NCBI GenBank assembly: GCA_965223165.1 | Contig: CBDCVQ010000019.1 | Location: forward strand, 124,001 to 188,000 | Reading direction: 5' to 3' | Source of the DNA: JABDMH01 sp965223165 | Lineage (GTDB): Bacteria; Bacteroidota; Bacteroidia; Chitinophagales; Saprospiraceae | Length of the DNA stretch: 64,000 bases | Shown: positions 1-8,592 of the stretch, in pieces | How the letters are laid out: each line of letters starts with the position of its first letter | Position numbering within the stretch: the first letter of the stretch is position 1 | The notes under the pieces: generated by a model | Database searches by the model: none | Told to the model about the DNA's origin: nothing | The model's input: the letters and a program-made list of their open reading frames with translations, nothing else | Program-made: the position numbers and the translations under genes

Positions 1-886
1 CAGACCACGAAAGCACCCGCGACACCCCTGGCGCTCCATCGAAATACAATACGGTAGCCAATAGAATGATCACTACCGTACCGATGAGATAACCCCGCGT
101 GGCGGAAATAAAATAGCACAAGACGATAGCGAGCAGCACCGACTGAAGGTAAAATGTGCTAAAGTATTTAGATTTTGAGGCCATCGAATACAGCGCGCCA
201 AAGAGTGATACCAAGAGAATGCCTTCGTTGTAAATGCCGCGATACAGCCTGTCTTGAGTCACCTCCAGATTAATAAGGATCTTCACCCTCCACTCTTCTT
301 TGGCTCCAAAGAAATGCATCGGGCTGTTCTTAAAATATACGGTAAAGACCTGCGCAGCCAGACTAAAAAACACCACCACAAAGAGGTACTTGAAAACCTC
401 AAAATATTGGTCTCGATGGGTCAACAATCTCGGGATGGAATAGAATAGCGCAAACGGCAGAATATATTTTATGATCCGAAACTGCACATTTAGATCAAAC
501 GAAATACCTACTGCATATCCTTGGACAATGAGGAACAAGAGATACATACCCAGTACGGACAGAAAAACTTGGTAGAAGGGCTGGTAGCCCACCTTTCTGC
601 TAAGAGCCTTGACCAAGGTCAACGCAATGTAGATCTGCCCCACCTCGATGCCCGGCAAGCCCGGAATCATGTAGATGACCGCCTCGTAGTTGCCAAAGAA
701 ACCGAAGAACCCATCGCTCACAGTCAAAAAATAGGCCAGCCATAGTGCTTCATCCTTCGCATACAAATAACGGCATAGGACCGCCCCAAAGAATATGGTG
801 GTCAGCGCGGTGGGCATATAGTAAAGCGCTACGATCGAAGCAAGCACCATACCCAAAAACGTAACCAGTTTTCTATCCAGCTTCAC
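1..886 (-). CDS. O-antigen polymerase/ligase-like membrane protein (partial)
   Basis: Reading the minus strand from a GTG at 886 gives an uninterrupted frame of about 295 codons that leaves the window at base 1, so the C-terminus is missing. The translation is strongly hydrophobic, with repeated membrane-spanning stretches (for example near residues 8-30, 100-120, 160-180 and the last 60 residues) separated by short charged loops. This is the look of Wzy polymerases and WaaL-type ligases, which join repeat units of surface polysaccharides in the inner membrane. An in-frame TAG lies just upstream of the GTG, so a longer start is excluded; an internal ATG at 847 is an alternative start. It follows the flippase gene by 27 bases in the same direction as the last visible gene of the exopolysaccharide operon. 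The family call rests on topology and context, not on a diagnostic motif. Confidence 0.7.
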   Translation of the reverse strand, partial: MKLDRKLVTFLGMVLASIVALYYMPTALTTIFFGAVLCRYLYAKDEALWLAYFLTVSDGFFGFFGNYEAVIYMIPGLPGIEVGQIYIALTLVKALSRKVGYQPFYQVFLSVLGMYLLFLIVQGYAVGISFDLNVQFRIIKYILPFALFYSIPRLLTHRDQYFEVFKYLFVVVFFSLAAQVFTVYFKNSPMHFFGAKEEWRVKILINLEVTQDRLYRGIYNEGILLVSLFGALYSMASKSKYFSTFYLQSVLLAIVLCYFISATRGYLIGTVVIILLATVLYFDGAPGVSRVLSWS

Positions 887-913
887 GATGCAATATTTGA
901 ATTTGAGACATAC

Positions 914-2386
914 CTATGCGGCACTTGCGTTGGTCAAAATTCTCATAGTCCTAGGGATAACGATATCTCTAATCACGGCAAGCTCTTGTGTGCGGAGCAA
1001 GAGGTGCAAGGCCAAATAAATCACCCCCCCGGCAAGCCCTCCCGCGATCAGGTGAAGTACTGGAGTCCCTGGTTGCATGTAGACGAAAAACAGGAGTGCG
1101 GTCCCCATGGTCAAACTGATCGCAAAGGTCTTCCAAACATCAGTCACTTGCTCCCTGATCGAGTAGGCCAGATACGTCTTCGTATACCATACGCTGATGA
1201 GCAGGTTGATGTAGGCAGAGACGATCTCCGACCAGATCAGACCGTATAGTCCAAAATTAACGCCCACCAAAATGGAGATCGTAATGCTCACCTTGTAGAA
1301 TATTTCCAACCGTAAGGTCAGATCAGATCGGCCCCGGGCAAGCAAGGCATGGTGAAAAATCCGACTAAAATGATAGATAACCCCGGAGACACACAGCAAT
1401 TGCAGCATCGGCACACAAGCCATCCACTTCTCTCCCACCAGCACAACAATAAATGGCTCGGCCAAGACGCCTAAAAGCACCATCGAGGGTACCAGCACAA
1501 AGGTATTTAGGCGGATCACGGTGCGATAGACCTCCTTAAATCGCTGCTGGTCATCTTGGATCTTGGCGAGAAAAGGATAAGTGACCTTATTCACTGTCTC
1601 AAAAACGGTCAGGGCAGTTACTTTCTTAAAATGCGCCGCCTGGCTATATAATCCTAACGTAGCTGCGGCAAAAAACCGGCCGATCAAGAGCTGATAGATG
1701 TGTCGGTACAGTCGGTTTAGCAAACCCGCCAATAACACCTTGTAGCCAAAATTGAAGAGCCTGCGAAATGATGCCGTACTAAATCGGAACGATGGCCACC
1801 ATCTGTTCAGATAGCAGAGCACCATCGTGTTGATCAGGCTCATCAGGCCAAATTGAGCCACCAGACTCCATACGCCATAACCAAGATATGCCATAGCGAT
1901 GGCTACCACACTCGAAATGAGGATCGTAAAGATCCGCACACGCGCCAAGGTTTTGTAGTCAATCTTTTGGCTGAATACCGCATGCTGCACAATCGAAAAG
2001 GAATTGATAATTAAAATCAATCCCATCACCCGTACGATCGACTCCAAAGCGGGTGCCGCAAAAAAACTGGCGATGCTGGGAGCCCCCACATACAGCAAAG
2101 CATACAATAGAATCGACGCCACAAAATTGAAAAAGAAAGTAGTCGACTTGTCGATCGCCGAGATCTCTTTCTGCCGGATCAACGCCGCCGAAAAGCCGCT
2201 TTCCATCATGGTCGTGCAGATGTCAAACAGGATCATGACCATGGCCACCAGACCAAAATCTTCTGGTGTCAGTAGCCGGGCCAACAAAATGGTAACGAGA
2301 AAATTGAGACCGCCGCCACCAAATTTGTCAATCAGTACCCAAAGGATACCGGACAAATACGCATCTCCCAGCGATCTCCGATTCAT
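914..2386 (-). CDS. Wzx-like polysaccharide flippase (MOP superfamily)
   Basis: A 490-residue polytopic protein of normal length for lipopolysaccharide/exopolysaccharide flippases of the WzxC/TuaB type. These move lipid-linked oligosaccharide units across the inner membrane. The N-terminal region is typical: a basic start (MNRRSLGDAYLSG), then a helix containing the GGGGLNFLVTILLARLLTPEDFG segment, which resembles the family's LaRlLtPedfG signature. About 12-14 hydrophobic helices follow to a basic, flexible C-terminus. It lies 52 bases after the tyrosine-kinase gene and 27 bases before the polymerase-like gene, all on the minus strand, so co-transcription is likely. Substrate specificity cannot be read from the sequence. 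Confidence 0.88.
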   Translation of the reverse strand: MNRRSLGDAYLSGILWVLIDKFGGGGLNFLVTILLARLLTPEDFGLVAMVMILFDICTTMMESGFSAALIRQKEISAIDKSTTFFFNFVASILLYALLYVGAPSIASFFAAPALESIVRVMGLILIINSFSIVQHAVFSQKIDYKTLARVRIFTILISSVVAIAMAYLGYGVWSLVAQFGLMSLINTMVLCYLNRWWPSFRFSTASFRRLFNFGYKVLLAGLLNRLYRHIYQLLIGRFFAAATLGLYSQAAHFKKVTALTVFETVNKVTYPFLAKIQDDQQRFKEVYRTVIRLNTFVLVPSMVLLGVLAEPFIVVLVGEKWMACVPMLQLLCVSGVIYHFSRIFHHALLARGRSDLTLRLEIFYKVSITISILVGVNFGLYGLIWSEIVSAYINLLISVWYTKTYLAYSIREQVTDVWKTFAISLTMGTALLFFVYMQPGTPVLHLIAGGLAGGVIYLALHLLLRTQELAVIRDIVIPRTMRILTNASAA

Positions 2387-2438
2387 TTCAGTAGCAGAGG
2401 GATGTCAGTAACAAAGACCATTGGGTTGAGATCAGTCC

Positions 2439-4820
2439 TTAGCTTGGGATGACTTCTCTCTTGGCCACACCATTGGACTTAGGGTCGGGAGTCGGCATCT
2501 TCAATCGGCCAAACAGCGTCGATTTATCCCGACGATAATATCCATAGCCTCGTCCATACGCAGCGCCATAGCCCTCTCGATAGCCTCCCGGCTGATTGAG
2601 TTTGACACCATTGAGCACGATAAATGGCCTCGGCAGTTTACCTTTTTTGTAAATGTCATTGATGATCTCGAGGTGCGCCTTTTTGGTGACACCAGCCCGC
2701 ACCACGTATAGGGTGGCATCGGCAAAGTAGTTGAGCACCAGGGCGTCGGAGACCAGACCCACCGGTGGTGCATCAACAATGACAAAGTCATACCGCTCCT
2801 TCAGCTCGTTGACCAGATCGGCCAGGCGAGCTGAAAGGATTAGTTCATGGGGATTCGGAGGGATCGGACCGCTGCCTATGATATCCAGATTTGAGTGCAG
2901 TCCGGAGTTGCAGACGATCTCTTCGACCGTTAGCATCGGGTTAACCAAATAATTGACGACGCCTATCTTCCCGGTTTTCGCGGGACGATAGACATCGCCA
3001 TTGGGCTTTCTAAGGTCTAGTTCCAAAATCACCACTTTCTTCCCCGCCATCGCCTGGGTCATACCCAGATTCAGCGAGATGAAGGATTTACCTTCGGAAG
3101 AAATACTGGAAGTCACTAATAGCGTCTTCAAATCCTGATCGGGAAGGATATATGCCAGATTGGCCCGCAGCATGCGAAACATCTCTGTCACTGCTGATTT
3201 GCTATTTCTAATGACCACCAAATCTTTGAGTTTCTTTTTACTATACCCAAGCGCACCAACGAGCGGCACCCGCGTGGCCCGTTTCACGTCGCTCTCGTAC
3301 ACGATCTTTGTGTTGGAACTTTCAATCAGAAGGACAATGAGACTAGGTAAGAAAAGCCCCATAAAACAGGCGATGATCCAGACTTGCGCCTTGACCGGGC
3401 TGACCGTGTCCAGTGGCACATAGGATGGTTGGACCACCCTGCCCGACGGTCTCGTGATGGCCAAAGAAATGGCAGCCTCTTCCCGCTTCTGTAGGAGGTA
3501 GAGGTACAGGTTTTCCTTAATGCTTTTCTGCCTCTCCATTTCCAGCAGCTCCCTCTCCATGGTAGGCAAAGACTTGAGTCGAGCCTGCATGTCAGACTTC
3601 ATCCTCCGATTGGCACCATTGGCCAGCATCAGGTCGCTCTTAATCGATCGAATATTTTCAATGATCGTGGCACGCAAATTCTGCAGTTGTTTATGCGCTA
3701 GAAGCAGATCGGGATGAGAAGGCCCCAGATTGTTGCTGAGTCGATCCCGCTCAGCCAGTATTTCGTTGAATTTGCCCAGTTGGTTTGCCAATGTCAAATT
3801 GGAGATATTGGTATTGGTCGGGACAAATTCAAACTTGTCTTTATTGGACAACAAAAAATCTTCGACTGACTGCAGAATATCTACCTCGACCGCTACCCTC
3901 GATATCTCCTTATTCTGACCCGCCAGCTCATTTAGCAGCAATGTACTCTCCGTGCTCAGCTCCACCATATTAAACCGTTGCTTGTATTCCTCCACGCTTA
4001 ATTCTGCATCGGTCAACTCGTCATTGATCAGTCTAATCCGCTCATTAATAAGGGAGATGGTATTTTTGAACACTTGATTCTTATCGTCCGTGGAAAAAGT
4101 CAGATAGTTGTCGACGACCAGCTTCAGAATATCGGAGGCTCTTTCGGCCACCACATCACGCATACTGATCTGAATCGTACTGGAGTTTTCTCCCAGGATG
4201 GCCACGTCGAGTTCCTTTACGAGCCCCTCAGCTACACTAATTGGCGGAGATATCTTAATCTCGATCGGAAATCCCGACACCTCCTGATCTACTAATGCCA
4301 TGATCAGATCACCATCGGGCAGTGGCAGCAACTTGCCAAACTCGGCAAAATAATATTCGCCGTCTACCGCCAGGCTGAACCTATTGCCACCCTCATGCTC
4401 TAAAACGCCAAGCAGGCTTGCACCTTCCTCCCTGGGCTCCCACGTAAGGACCTTGACCGGGCTTGATTTGTACAGATCTCGCTTGCTCCATCGGCCCAAT
4501 GCCACGTAGCTGTATTGCAGCTCCAATTGCTCCACGACCTGTGTGACCGACGGTACAGACTTGAGCACCATGGTCTCGTTTTCCAGGTTCTTTTTCCTCT
4601 CCAGTATTCCAAACTCGGCAAAGATCGCCTGCTCGGTCAAAGAACTGGAGCGCTCGTTGTTTTCCAGCTGTAGCAGGGCCTGTGCCTCATACTTGGGCTG
4701 GGTATAATTAAGATAGACATAACCACTAGCTAGGGCGATGATCAGGCAGAGAGCAAATAAGTACTTGTACTTGACGGCCAGCCGTCCCAGATGCTTAAGG
4801 CTGATTTGACCTTCTTTCAT
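2439..4820 (-). CDS. Wzc-like polysaccharide co-polymerase / tyrosine autokinase
   Basis: A 793-residue fusion of a Wzz-type chain-length domain and a BY-kinase. Membrane helices lie near residues 20-38 and 481-500 and flank a periplasmic part with a long coiled coil (about 240-460). The cytoplasmic kinase has Walker A SSISSEGKSF (571-580), Walker A' VVILELDLRKP (596-606) and Walker B FVIVDAP (679-685). A tyrosine-rich tail follows at about 746-763, the usual autophosphorylation cluster. Such proteins control polymerisation and export of exopolysaccharide together with an outer-membrane Wza partner and a cognate phosphatase; both are encoded directly upstream. The length and the fusion architecture are typical of Bacteroidota and Proteobacteria. 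Confidence 0.95.
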   Translation of the reverse strand: MKEGQISLKHLGRLAVKYKYLFALCLIIALASGYVYLNYTQPKYEAQALLQLENNERSSSLTEQAIFAEFGILERKKNLENETMVLKSVPSVTQVVEQLELQYSYVALGRWSKRDLYKSSPVKVLTWEPREEGASLLGVLEHEGGNRFSLAVDGEYYFAEFGKLLPLPDGDLIMALVDQEVSGFPIEIKISPPISVAEGLVKELDVAILGENSSTIQISMRDVVAERASDILKLVVDNYLTFSTDDKNQVFKNTISLINERIRLINDELTDAELSVEEYKQRFNMVELSTESTLLLNELAGQNKEISRVAVEVDILQSVEDFLLSNKDKFEFVPTNTNISNLTLANQLGKFNEILAERDRLSNNLGPSHPDLLLAHKQLQNLRATIIENIRSIKSDLMLANGANRRMKSDMQARLKSLPTMERELLEMERQKSIKENLYLYLLQKREEAAISLAITRPSGRVVQPSYVPLDTVSPVKAQVWIIACFMGLFLPSLIVLLIESSNTKIVYESDVKRATRVPLVGALGYSKKKLKDLVVIRNSKSAVTEMFRMLRANLAYILPDQDLKTLLVTSSISSEGKSFISLNLGMTQAMAGKKVVILELDLRKPNGDVYRPAKTGKIGVVNYLVNPMLTVEEIVCNSGLHSNLDIIGSGPIPPNPHELILSARLADLVNELKERYDFVIVDAPPVGLVSDALVLNYFADATLYVVRAGVTKKAHLEIINDIYKKGKLPRPFIVLNGVKLNQPGGYREGYGAAYGRGYGYYRRDKSTLFGRLKMPTPDPKSNGVAKREVIPS

Positions 4821-4859
4821 GATTGAGATGTTTTATTGGACCAATAAATTCCTGGTTTT

Positions 4860-5648
4860 CTAATTGTTGACATTGACGGTGATTATAGCGGTTAGCAACG
4901 CCACGAGCGGATATAATACCGGTGCATACCGTTGCACGAAATCACCCTGGGTGGCAAATTTCTTTGCCTTCAGGGGCTCTACGTAGATAATGTCATTGGG
5001 TTTTAGATAGAAATAGGGCGAGGCAAATAGGCTGTCCTTTTGCGTATTCAGCCGGACAAACTCGCGCTGCCCCCCACGCTCGCGTATGACCAGCACCGAA
5101 TCGCGCTTGGCATAAGAAGTGAAATCACCCGCCATGCCCAGTGCTTCCAATAGCGTCAGTCGCTCATTGGGTATCGTATAGGTGTTGGGACGTGTCACCT
5201 CGCCCAATAGTGTGACCCGGAAATTGAGGTAGCGGATCTGCACCGACGCATCGGGTACATACGCACTTAATTTGTCTGTGATCTCATGCCTAAGCTCTAT
5301 GATCGTCTTCTCGGAGGCCTTGACAGGGCCAATAAAGGGAAGATTGATCATCCCCTGCTCATCGACCCGGTAGCCACGTTGCAAGCCAAAGGCCCTTTCG
5401 CCTGCATCACCTCGCAATTCGGCCGCTTGAGCGAAGGCCGCTACATTCTCGACATTTCGACTGGAGACGGTAATATCAAGAATGTCATCATCGGCGATCT
5501 TGAGCACCGGATGACTATCGATCAAAGTGAGCTGGTCGGCCACCTGCTCAAATTGGATGATTTGGTGATGTTTGACACTACCACAACTGCCGAGGAGCAT
5601 GGCGAGCATCCCTATTAACATGAGAGATCGAAACATATATTTTGTCAT
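4860..5648 (-). CDS. Wza-like polysaccharide export outer-membrane lipoprotein
   Basis: A polysaccharide export protein of 262 residues when started at the ATG at 5648. A frame exists further upstream, but it overlaps the preceding phosphatase gene. The chosen start gives a clean lipoprotein signal, MTKYMFRSLMLIGMLAMLLGSC, with lipobox Cys at residue 22. The mature part has the Poly_export domain (ISHPVLKIADDDILDITV region, then LPFIGPVKASEKT) followed by a SLBB-like beta-grasp region (VTLLGEVTRPNTYTIPNERL). It ends with a hydrophobic helix near the C-terminus, PVLYPLVALLTAIITVNV. The protein should form the outer-membrane channel that works with the Wzc-like kinase encoded 39 bases downstream. 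Confidence 0.92.
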   Translation of the reverse strand: MTKYMFRSLMLIGMLAMLLGSCGSVKHHQIIQFEQVADQLTLIDSHPVLKIADDDILDITVSSRNVENVAAFAQAAELRGDAGERAFGLQRGYRVDEQGMINLPFIGPVKASEKTIIELRHEITDKLSAYVPDASVQIRYLNFRVTLLGEVTRPNTYTIPNERLTLLEALGMAGDFTSYAKRDSVLVIRERGGQREFVRLNTQKDSLFASPYFYLKPNDIIYVEPLKAKKFATQGDFVQRYAPVLYPLVALLTAIITVNVNN

Positions 5649-5655
5649 TGTGATT

Positions 5656-6423
5656 TTATGATGGTCGATAATTCTTTGCTGGCCACGATAGGCTACGATT
5701 GTCGAGCAGTAGCGGTAGCCGAAGGTCACTGAGTAGTTCCAGTTGCAGCAGATCGTGGACATCAGTGCCCATGTGGTCGTACCAGCCTCGCTTGAGCATC
5801 TTTTGAGCGGCAACCGCCTCGGGCTTGCCATAGAAGCCAGAGAGCGCCAACATATTTAGTTGAAAGAGACATCCCAGGTTTTTCAATGCCTCAAGTTCCT
5901 CCAGATGCTGGTGATAATAGCTGTATCGCTCAGGATGTGCCAGCAGAGGCACATACCCCTGCACAAATAGCTCAATAATTAGGTCCTTGACCGGGCGAAA
6001 TGGACGGTCAAGGGGCATCTCAATCAGCACATGCCTGTCCGCCAAAGTCAGTAAACCACTGTCCATATGTTGCACGAAATCCTGATCCAGCATATATTCA
6101 GCGGCTACCGCGAGATCAATCTCGATATCCGCCAGGAGGACGGGCCGCAAAAAGTCGGAGAAGGCTTGGAGAATTTTTTCCCGGGTATTGCCAAAATAGC
6201 CCCGCATCACATGCGGAGTAGCAACCAGCTTTTGATAGCCCAACTCCGCCAGCCCCTTGACCAGCATCAGTCCTTCCTCCACGGTTTGAGCTCCATCATC
6301 AATGCCAGGCAACCAATGGGCATGCACGTCGACGACCAGCTCCTCGCCCAATACGGGCTGTGGCAATGTGCTCTGCCCGGCTCCTAAGAATCGCTTCGTT
6401 ACCTCCAGTATGGTCATGGTCAT
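5656..6423 (-). CDS. CpsB/YwqE-type PHP tyrosine-protein phosphatase
   Basis: A 255-residue protein of the PHP metal-dependent phosphoesterase superfamily, CpsB/CapC/YwqE branch. The metal-binding start motif VDVHAHWLPGIDDGAQT lies at residues 31-47. Later ligands are visible in LVATPHVMRG, in PLLAHPERY and in the C-terminal GTDVHD. These enzymes dephosphorylate the tyrosine cluster of the BY-kinase and so tune polysaccharide chain length and export. It lies between the NusG-like gene (46-base gap) and the Wza-like gene (7-base gap), consistent with one operon. The chosen ATG gives the usual family length. Confidence 0.93.
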   Translation of the reverse strand: MTMTILEVTKRFLGAGQSTLPQPVLGEELVVDVHAHWLPGIDDGAQTVEEGLMLVKGLAELGYQKLVATPHVMRGYFGNTREKILQAFSDFLRPVLLADIEIDLAVAAEYMLDQDFVQHMDSGLLTLADRHVLIEMPLDRPFRPVKDLIIELFVQGYVPLLAHPERYSYYHQHLEELEALKNLGCLFQLNMLALSGFYGKPEAVAAQKMLKRGWYDHMGTDVHDLLQLELLSDLRLPLLLDNRSLSWPAKNYRPS

Positions 6424-6469
6424 GGATCGATCAAGCCCGGGTATCTACCCATATGTTCAGCGGGGCAAT

Positions 6470-7096
6470 TCATACTCCTTGACGGGTACCTGGCACATCG
6501 TGACAGAAGGACCGACCCTCAAAGGATCTCCGACGGCCAGTCCTCCGCATGTTGACAGGATCAATATCTATGCGCAGCGTACAGCCCATACGCTCAAATT
6601 CCACTTGAAATTTGGCCTTGTTCTTACGAGCAATAAGCACTCCCCTTAGGCCGGTCAAATGTCCCGCTATCACTTCTATCTCCTCGCCGGAGACAAAGTC
6701 CCGCGAAAAAGCCTGCTCGTCTCTAATGTCCCCGACTACCCGCTGCATCAAGGCAATTTCCTCTTCTGGGATCGTTACAATTTCTCCGGCAAAACGCACA
6801 AAATCGACCACTCCGGGTGTGCGCAAAACCGCAATGCGATTTTCTGGAAGGATTCTTGCAAATACATAACAGTGGATGATCGGCAGCTCGACATATCGAA
6901 GTTTCGTTTCATATTTTCGCACCTTCTTTAGCAAGGGCACATAACAGTGAATTCCTGCCTTTTGCAAGAGATTGCGCACAAATTTCTCGCGCCGAAATCG
7001 GGTGTAAATAGCCACCCACTTGCTGTCGGGCTCCGACGATGCCGCCTGGGTAAAGTAGGATATAGGTTTATGAGAAAATGCAGCTCCAGCATTCAT
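6470..7096 (-). CDS. UpxY/NusG-like transcription antiterminator
   Basis: A 208-residue NusG paralogue. The NGN domain spans about residues 25-115 (KWVAIYTRFRREKFVRNLL, then YVPLLKKVRKYETKLRYVELP and the VFARI strand). A KOW domain lies at about 134-166 (GEEIEVIAGHLTGLRGVLI). UpxY proteins of Bacteroidota are encoded as first genes of capsule or exopolysaccharide operons. They keep RNA polymerase elongating through the long operon, usually acting on its 5' leader. This gene is first in the minus-strand operon, and the roughly 3 kb upstream has no gene, so a leader acting as its loading site could lie there. The last 20 residues are basic and not conserved in the family. Confidence 0.9.
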   Translation of the reverse strand: MNAGAAFSHKPISYFTQAASSEPDSKWVAIYTRFRREKFVRNLLQKAGIHCYVPLLKKVRKYETKLRYVELPIIHCYVFARILPENRIAVLRTPGVVDFVRFAGEIVTIPEEEIALMQRVVGDIRDEQAFSRDFVSGEEIEVIAGHLTGLRGVLIARKNKAKFQVEFERMGCTLRIDIDPVNMRRTGRRRSFEGRSFCHDVPGTRQGV

Positions 7097-7264
7097 AATT
7101 GAGTGTGTTTTATGGTAATATCAGGACCATGGCTCTGCGGTGCTCGGGACCATTTGGATCAGGATTTATCAGAAGCTCTTGCGACATATATGGCTCCGCC
7201 ATTAATATGTCTGGGACATATGTTCCTAAAACAGACTAAAAAGAAATAAAGCCGGCGTTACAAA

Positions 7265-7278
7265 GGCACCTAGGTGCC
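7265..7278. other. perfect 14-bp palindrome
   Basis: GGCACCTAGGTGCC reads the same on both strands. It lies about 170 bases upstream of the antiterminator gene that begins the exopolysaccharide operon. Its position is compatible with a dimeric regulator's operator. No function can be assigned from sequence alone. Confidence 0.35.
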
Positions 7279-7860
7279 AATACTTAGGCTTACTTCGCGC
7301 AACCAACAGGCCTGACTACTAGGTCTACCATTGGCCCATCCGGTCTGCGCCGGAAATTCATGCTGTCCGAAGTCTCCGAGCTTGGATCCCCGGGTAGAAT
7401 CATTACCTACGGAGAACCATGCTCAGGTTCTTCTCGTCGAATACGTGGAGTGAGAGACTGCAATGGATCTTAGACTTGAATGTTCCCGATGTAGGCACAA
7501 ATCAACCTCCAAATAAGGCTGGTAACTGCTGCAGTGGGGACACGGGATCCCTTGTGTTGTATTTATTGGCCACTGACTTTCTTACGGTTTAGTGACCAGT
7601 TCTACACTGATTGGCCTTTCTCCACGGACTCTGTGTTTGATGGGATTTCATTTCTGCTTGGAAAACGTCAATTCCAAGTCAATTGAACAGAGTTAATCTG
7701 GCTGTAATAGACTAGGGAGAAGAAAAGAATTGCGGCTTTTTAGCATCCGCAACGGGTACTTTGGCGTATTCATAATACGAAATTTTGAGTTTAAAGATAG
7801 TTCGTCGGCAGTCACTATCCTGTACCCAAAGTATCCGACAACCTGTCTTGCTTGGGGACC

Positions 7861-7892
7861 CCTAGCATTTAATCATTATTAAAATGCTAAGG
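7861..7892. other. AT-rich hairpin
   Basis: TAGCATTT (7863-7870) and AAATGCTA (7882-7889) are exact inverted repeats around an 11-base AT-rich loop. Outer CC/GG pairs extend the stem with one bulged A. No T-tract follows, so it is not an obvious terminator. It may be RNA structure inside the gene-free region, or chance. Confidence 0.3.
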
Positions 7893-8552
7893 ACCAGGGT
7901 TTAACAAATACCTAGATGGATCATACGTGGGGATAGTAATCTGCGTCAATGGAAAAATACGACTTTTTCTCTCAAGAACAGCAGAAAAAACAAATTTCCT
8001 TCGCTTTTCCATCACCAAAAGCCTGCTCGACAGAATAATCTCTCGTATCCGATAATATATAATGCAGTCGAAATCAAAAGGAAATATATGGCAGGTATTT
8101 AGCAGGGATTCGCTGCCCCCTGTCTGGGACAGCTACTATTCTAAATCATCCAAAACCGCTCTCGTTTCAACCCATGCGGGCATGTCACTAGGCAGAGAGG
8201 GCAAATTCACACGTCAAAAATTGACGGTTGGATTTGACACGAATATGGCCAGAACAGCGAACTGTCTTGCGGCGGCCTCGCGAGCGATTCCCCTCGGCGA
8301 AATCAAATCAGCGTCTGCTCGTAACGTTCTGATTGTCTAGGGATCATTGCCTGAGAGAATGCAGTCAAAACGGTCACTTGTCGTACGAGGGAGTGTACAC
8401 CCTTGTCGATTCTCGGCCGAGGAGTCGACTAAGCCATATACCTACGTAAGAATCGAATTTATTCTACAAGCCTGGCAAGTCGCGTGTGCCTATCTTTACT
8501 CCCGGTGAGCATGTCATTCTAACGGGTACGACACCACCAACGGATTTTGAGT

Positions 8553-8592
8553 AAAGTGCCGCTGTTAAGTCAGCGGTACTTTTTTTGTTTTT
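8553..8592 (+). terminator. strong intrinsic terminator inside the gene-free region
   Basis: An 11-13 bp stem with one G-T wobble (AAGTGCCGCTG at 8554-8564 pairing with CAGCGGTACTT at 8571-8581) closes a six-base loop. A T-tract interrupted by a single G follows, then nine consecutive G (8593-8601). This is a canonical Rho-independent terminator for plus-strand transcription. No plausible coding gene ends just before it, so it implies an untranslated RNA or a decayed gene upstream. Confidence 0.7.

Noticed and set aside
8062..8340. 92-codon ORF in the gene-free region, upstream of the orphan terminator.
   Set aside because: No family-like pattern, no promoter or start context, and length within chance for this interval.
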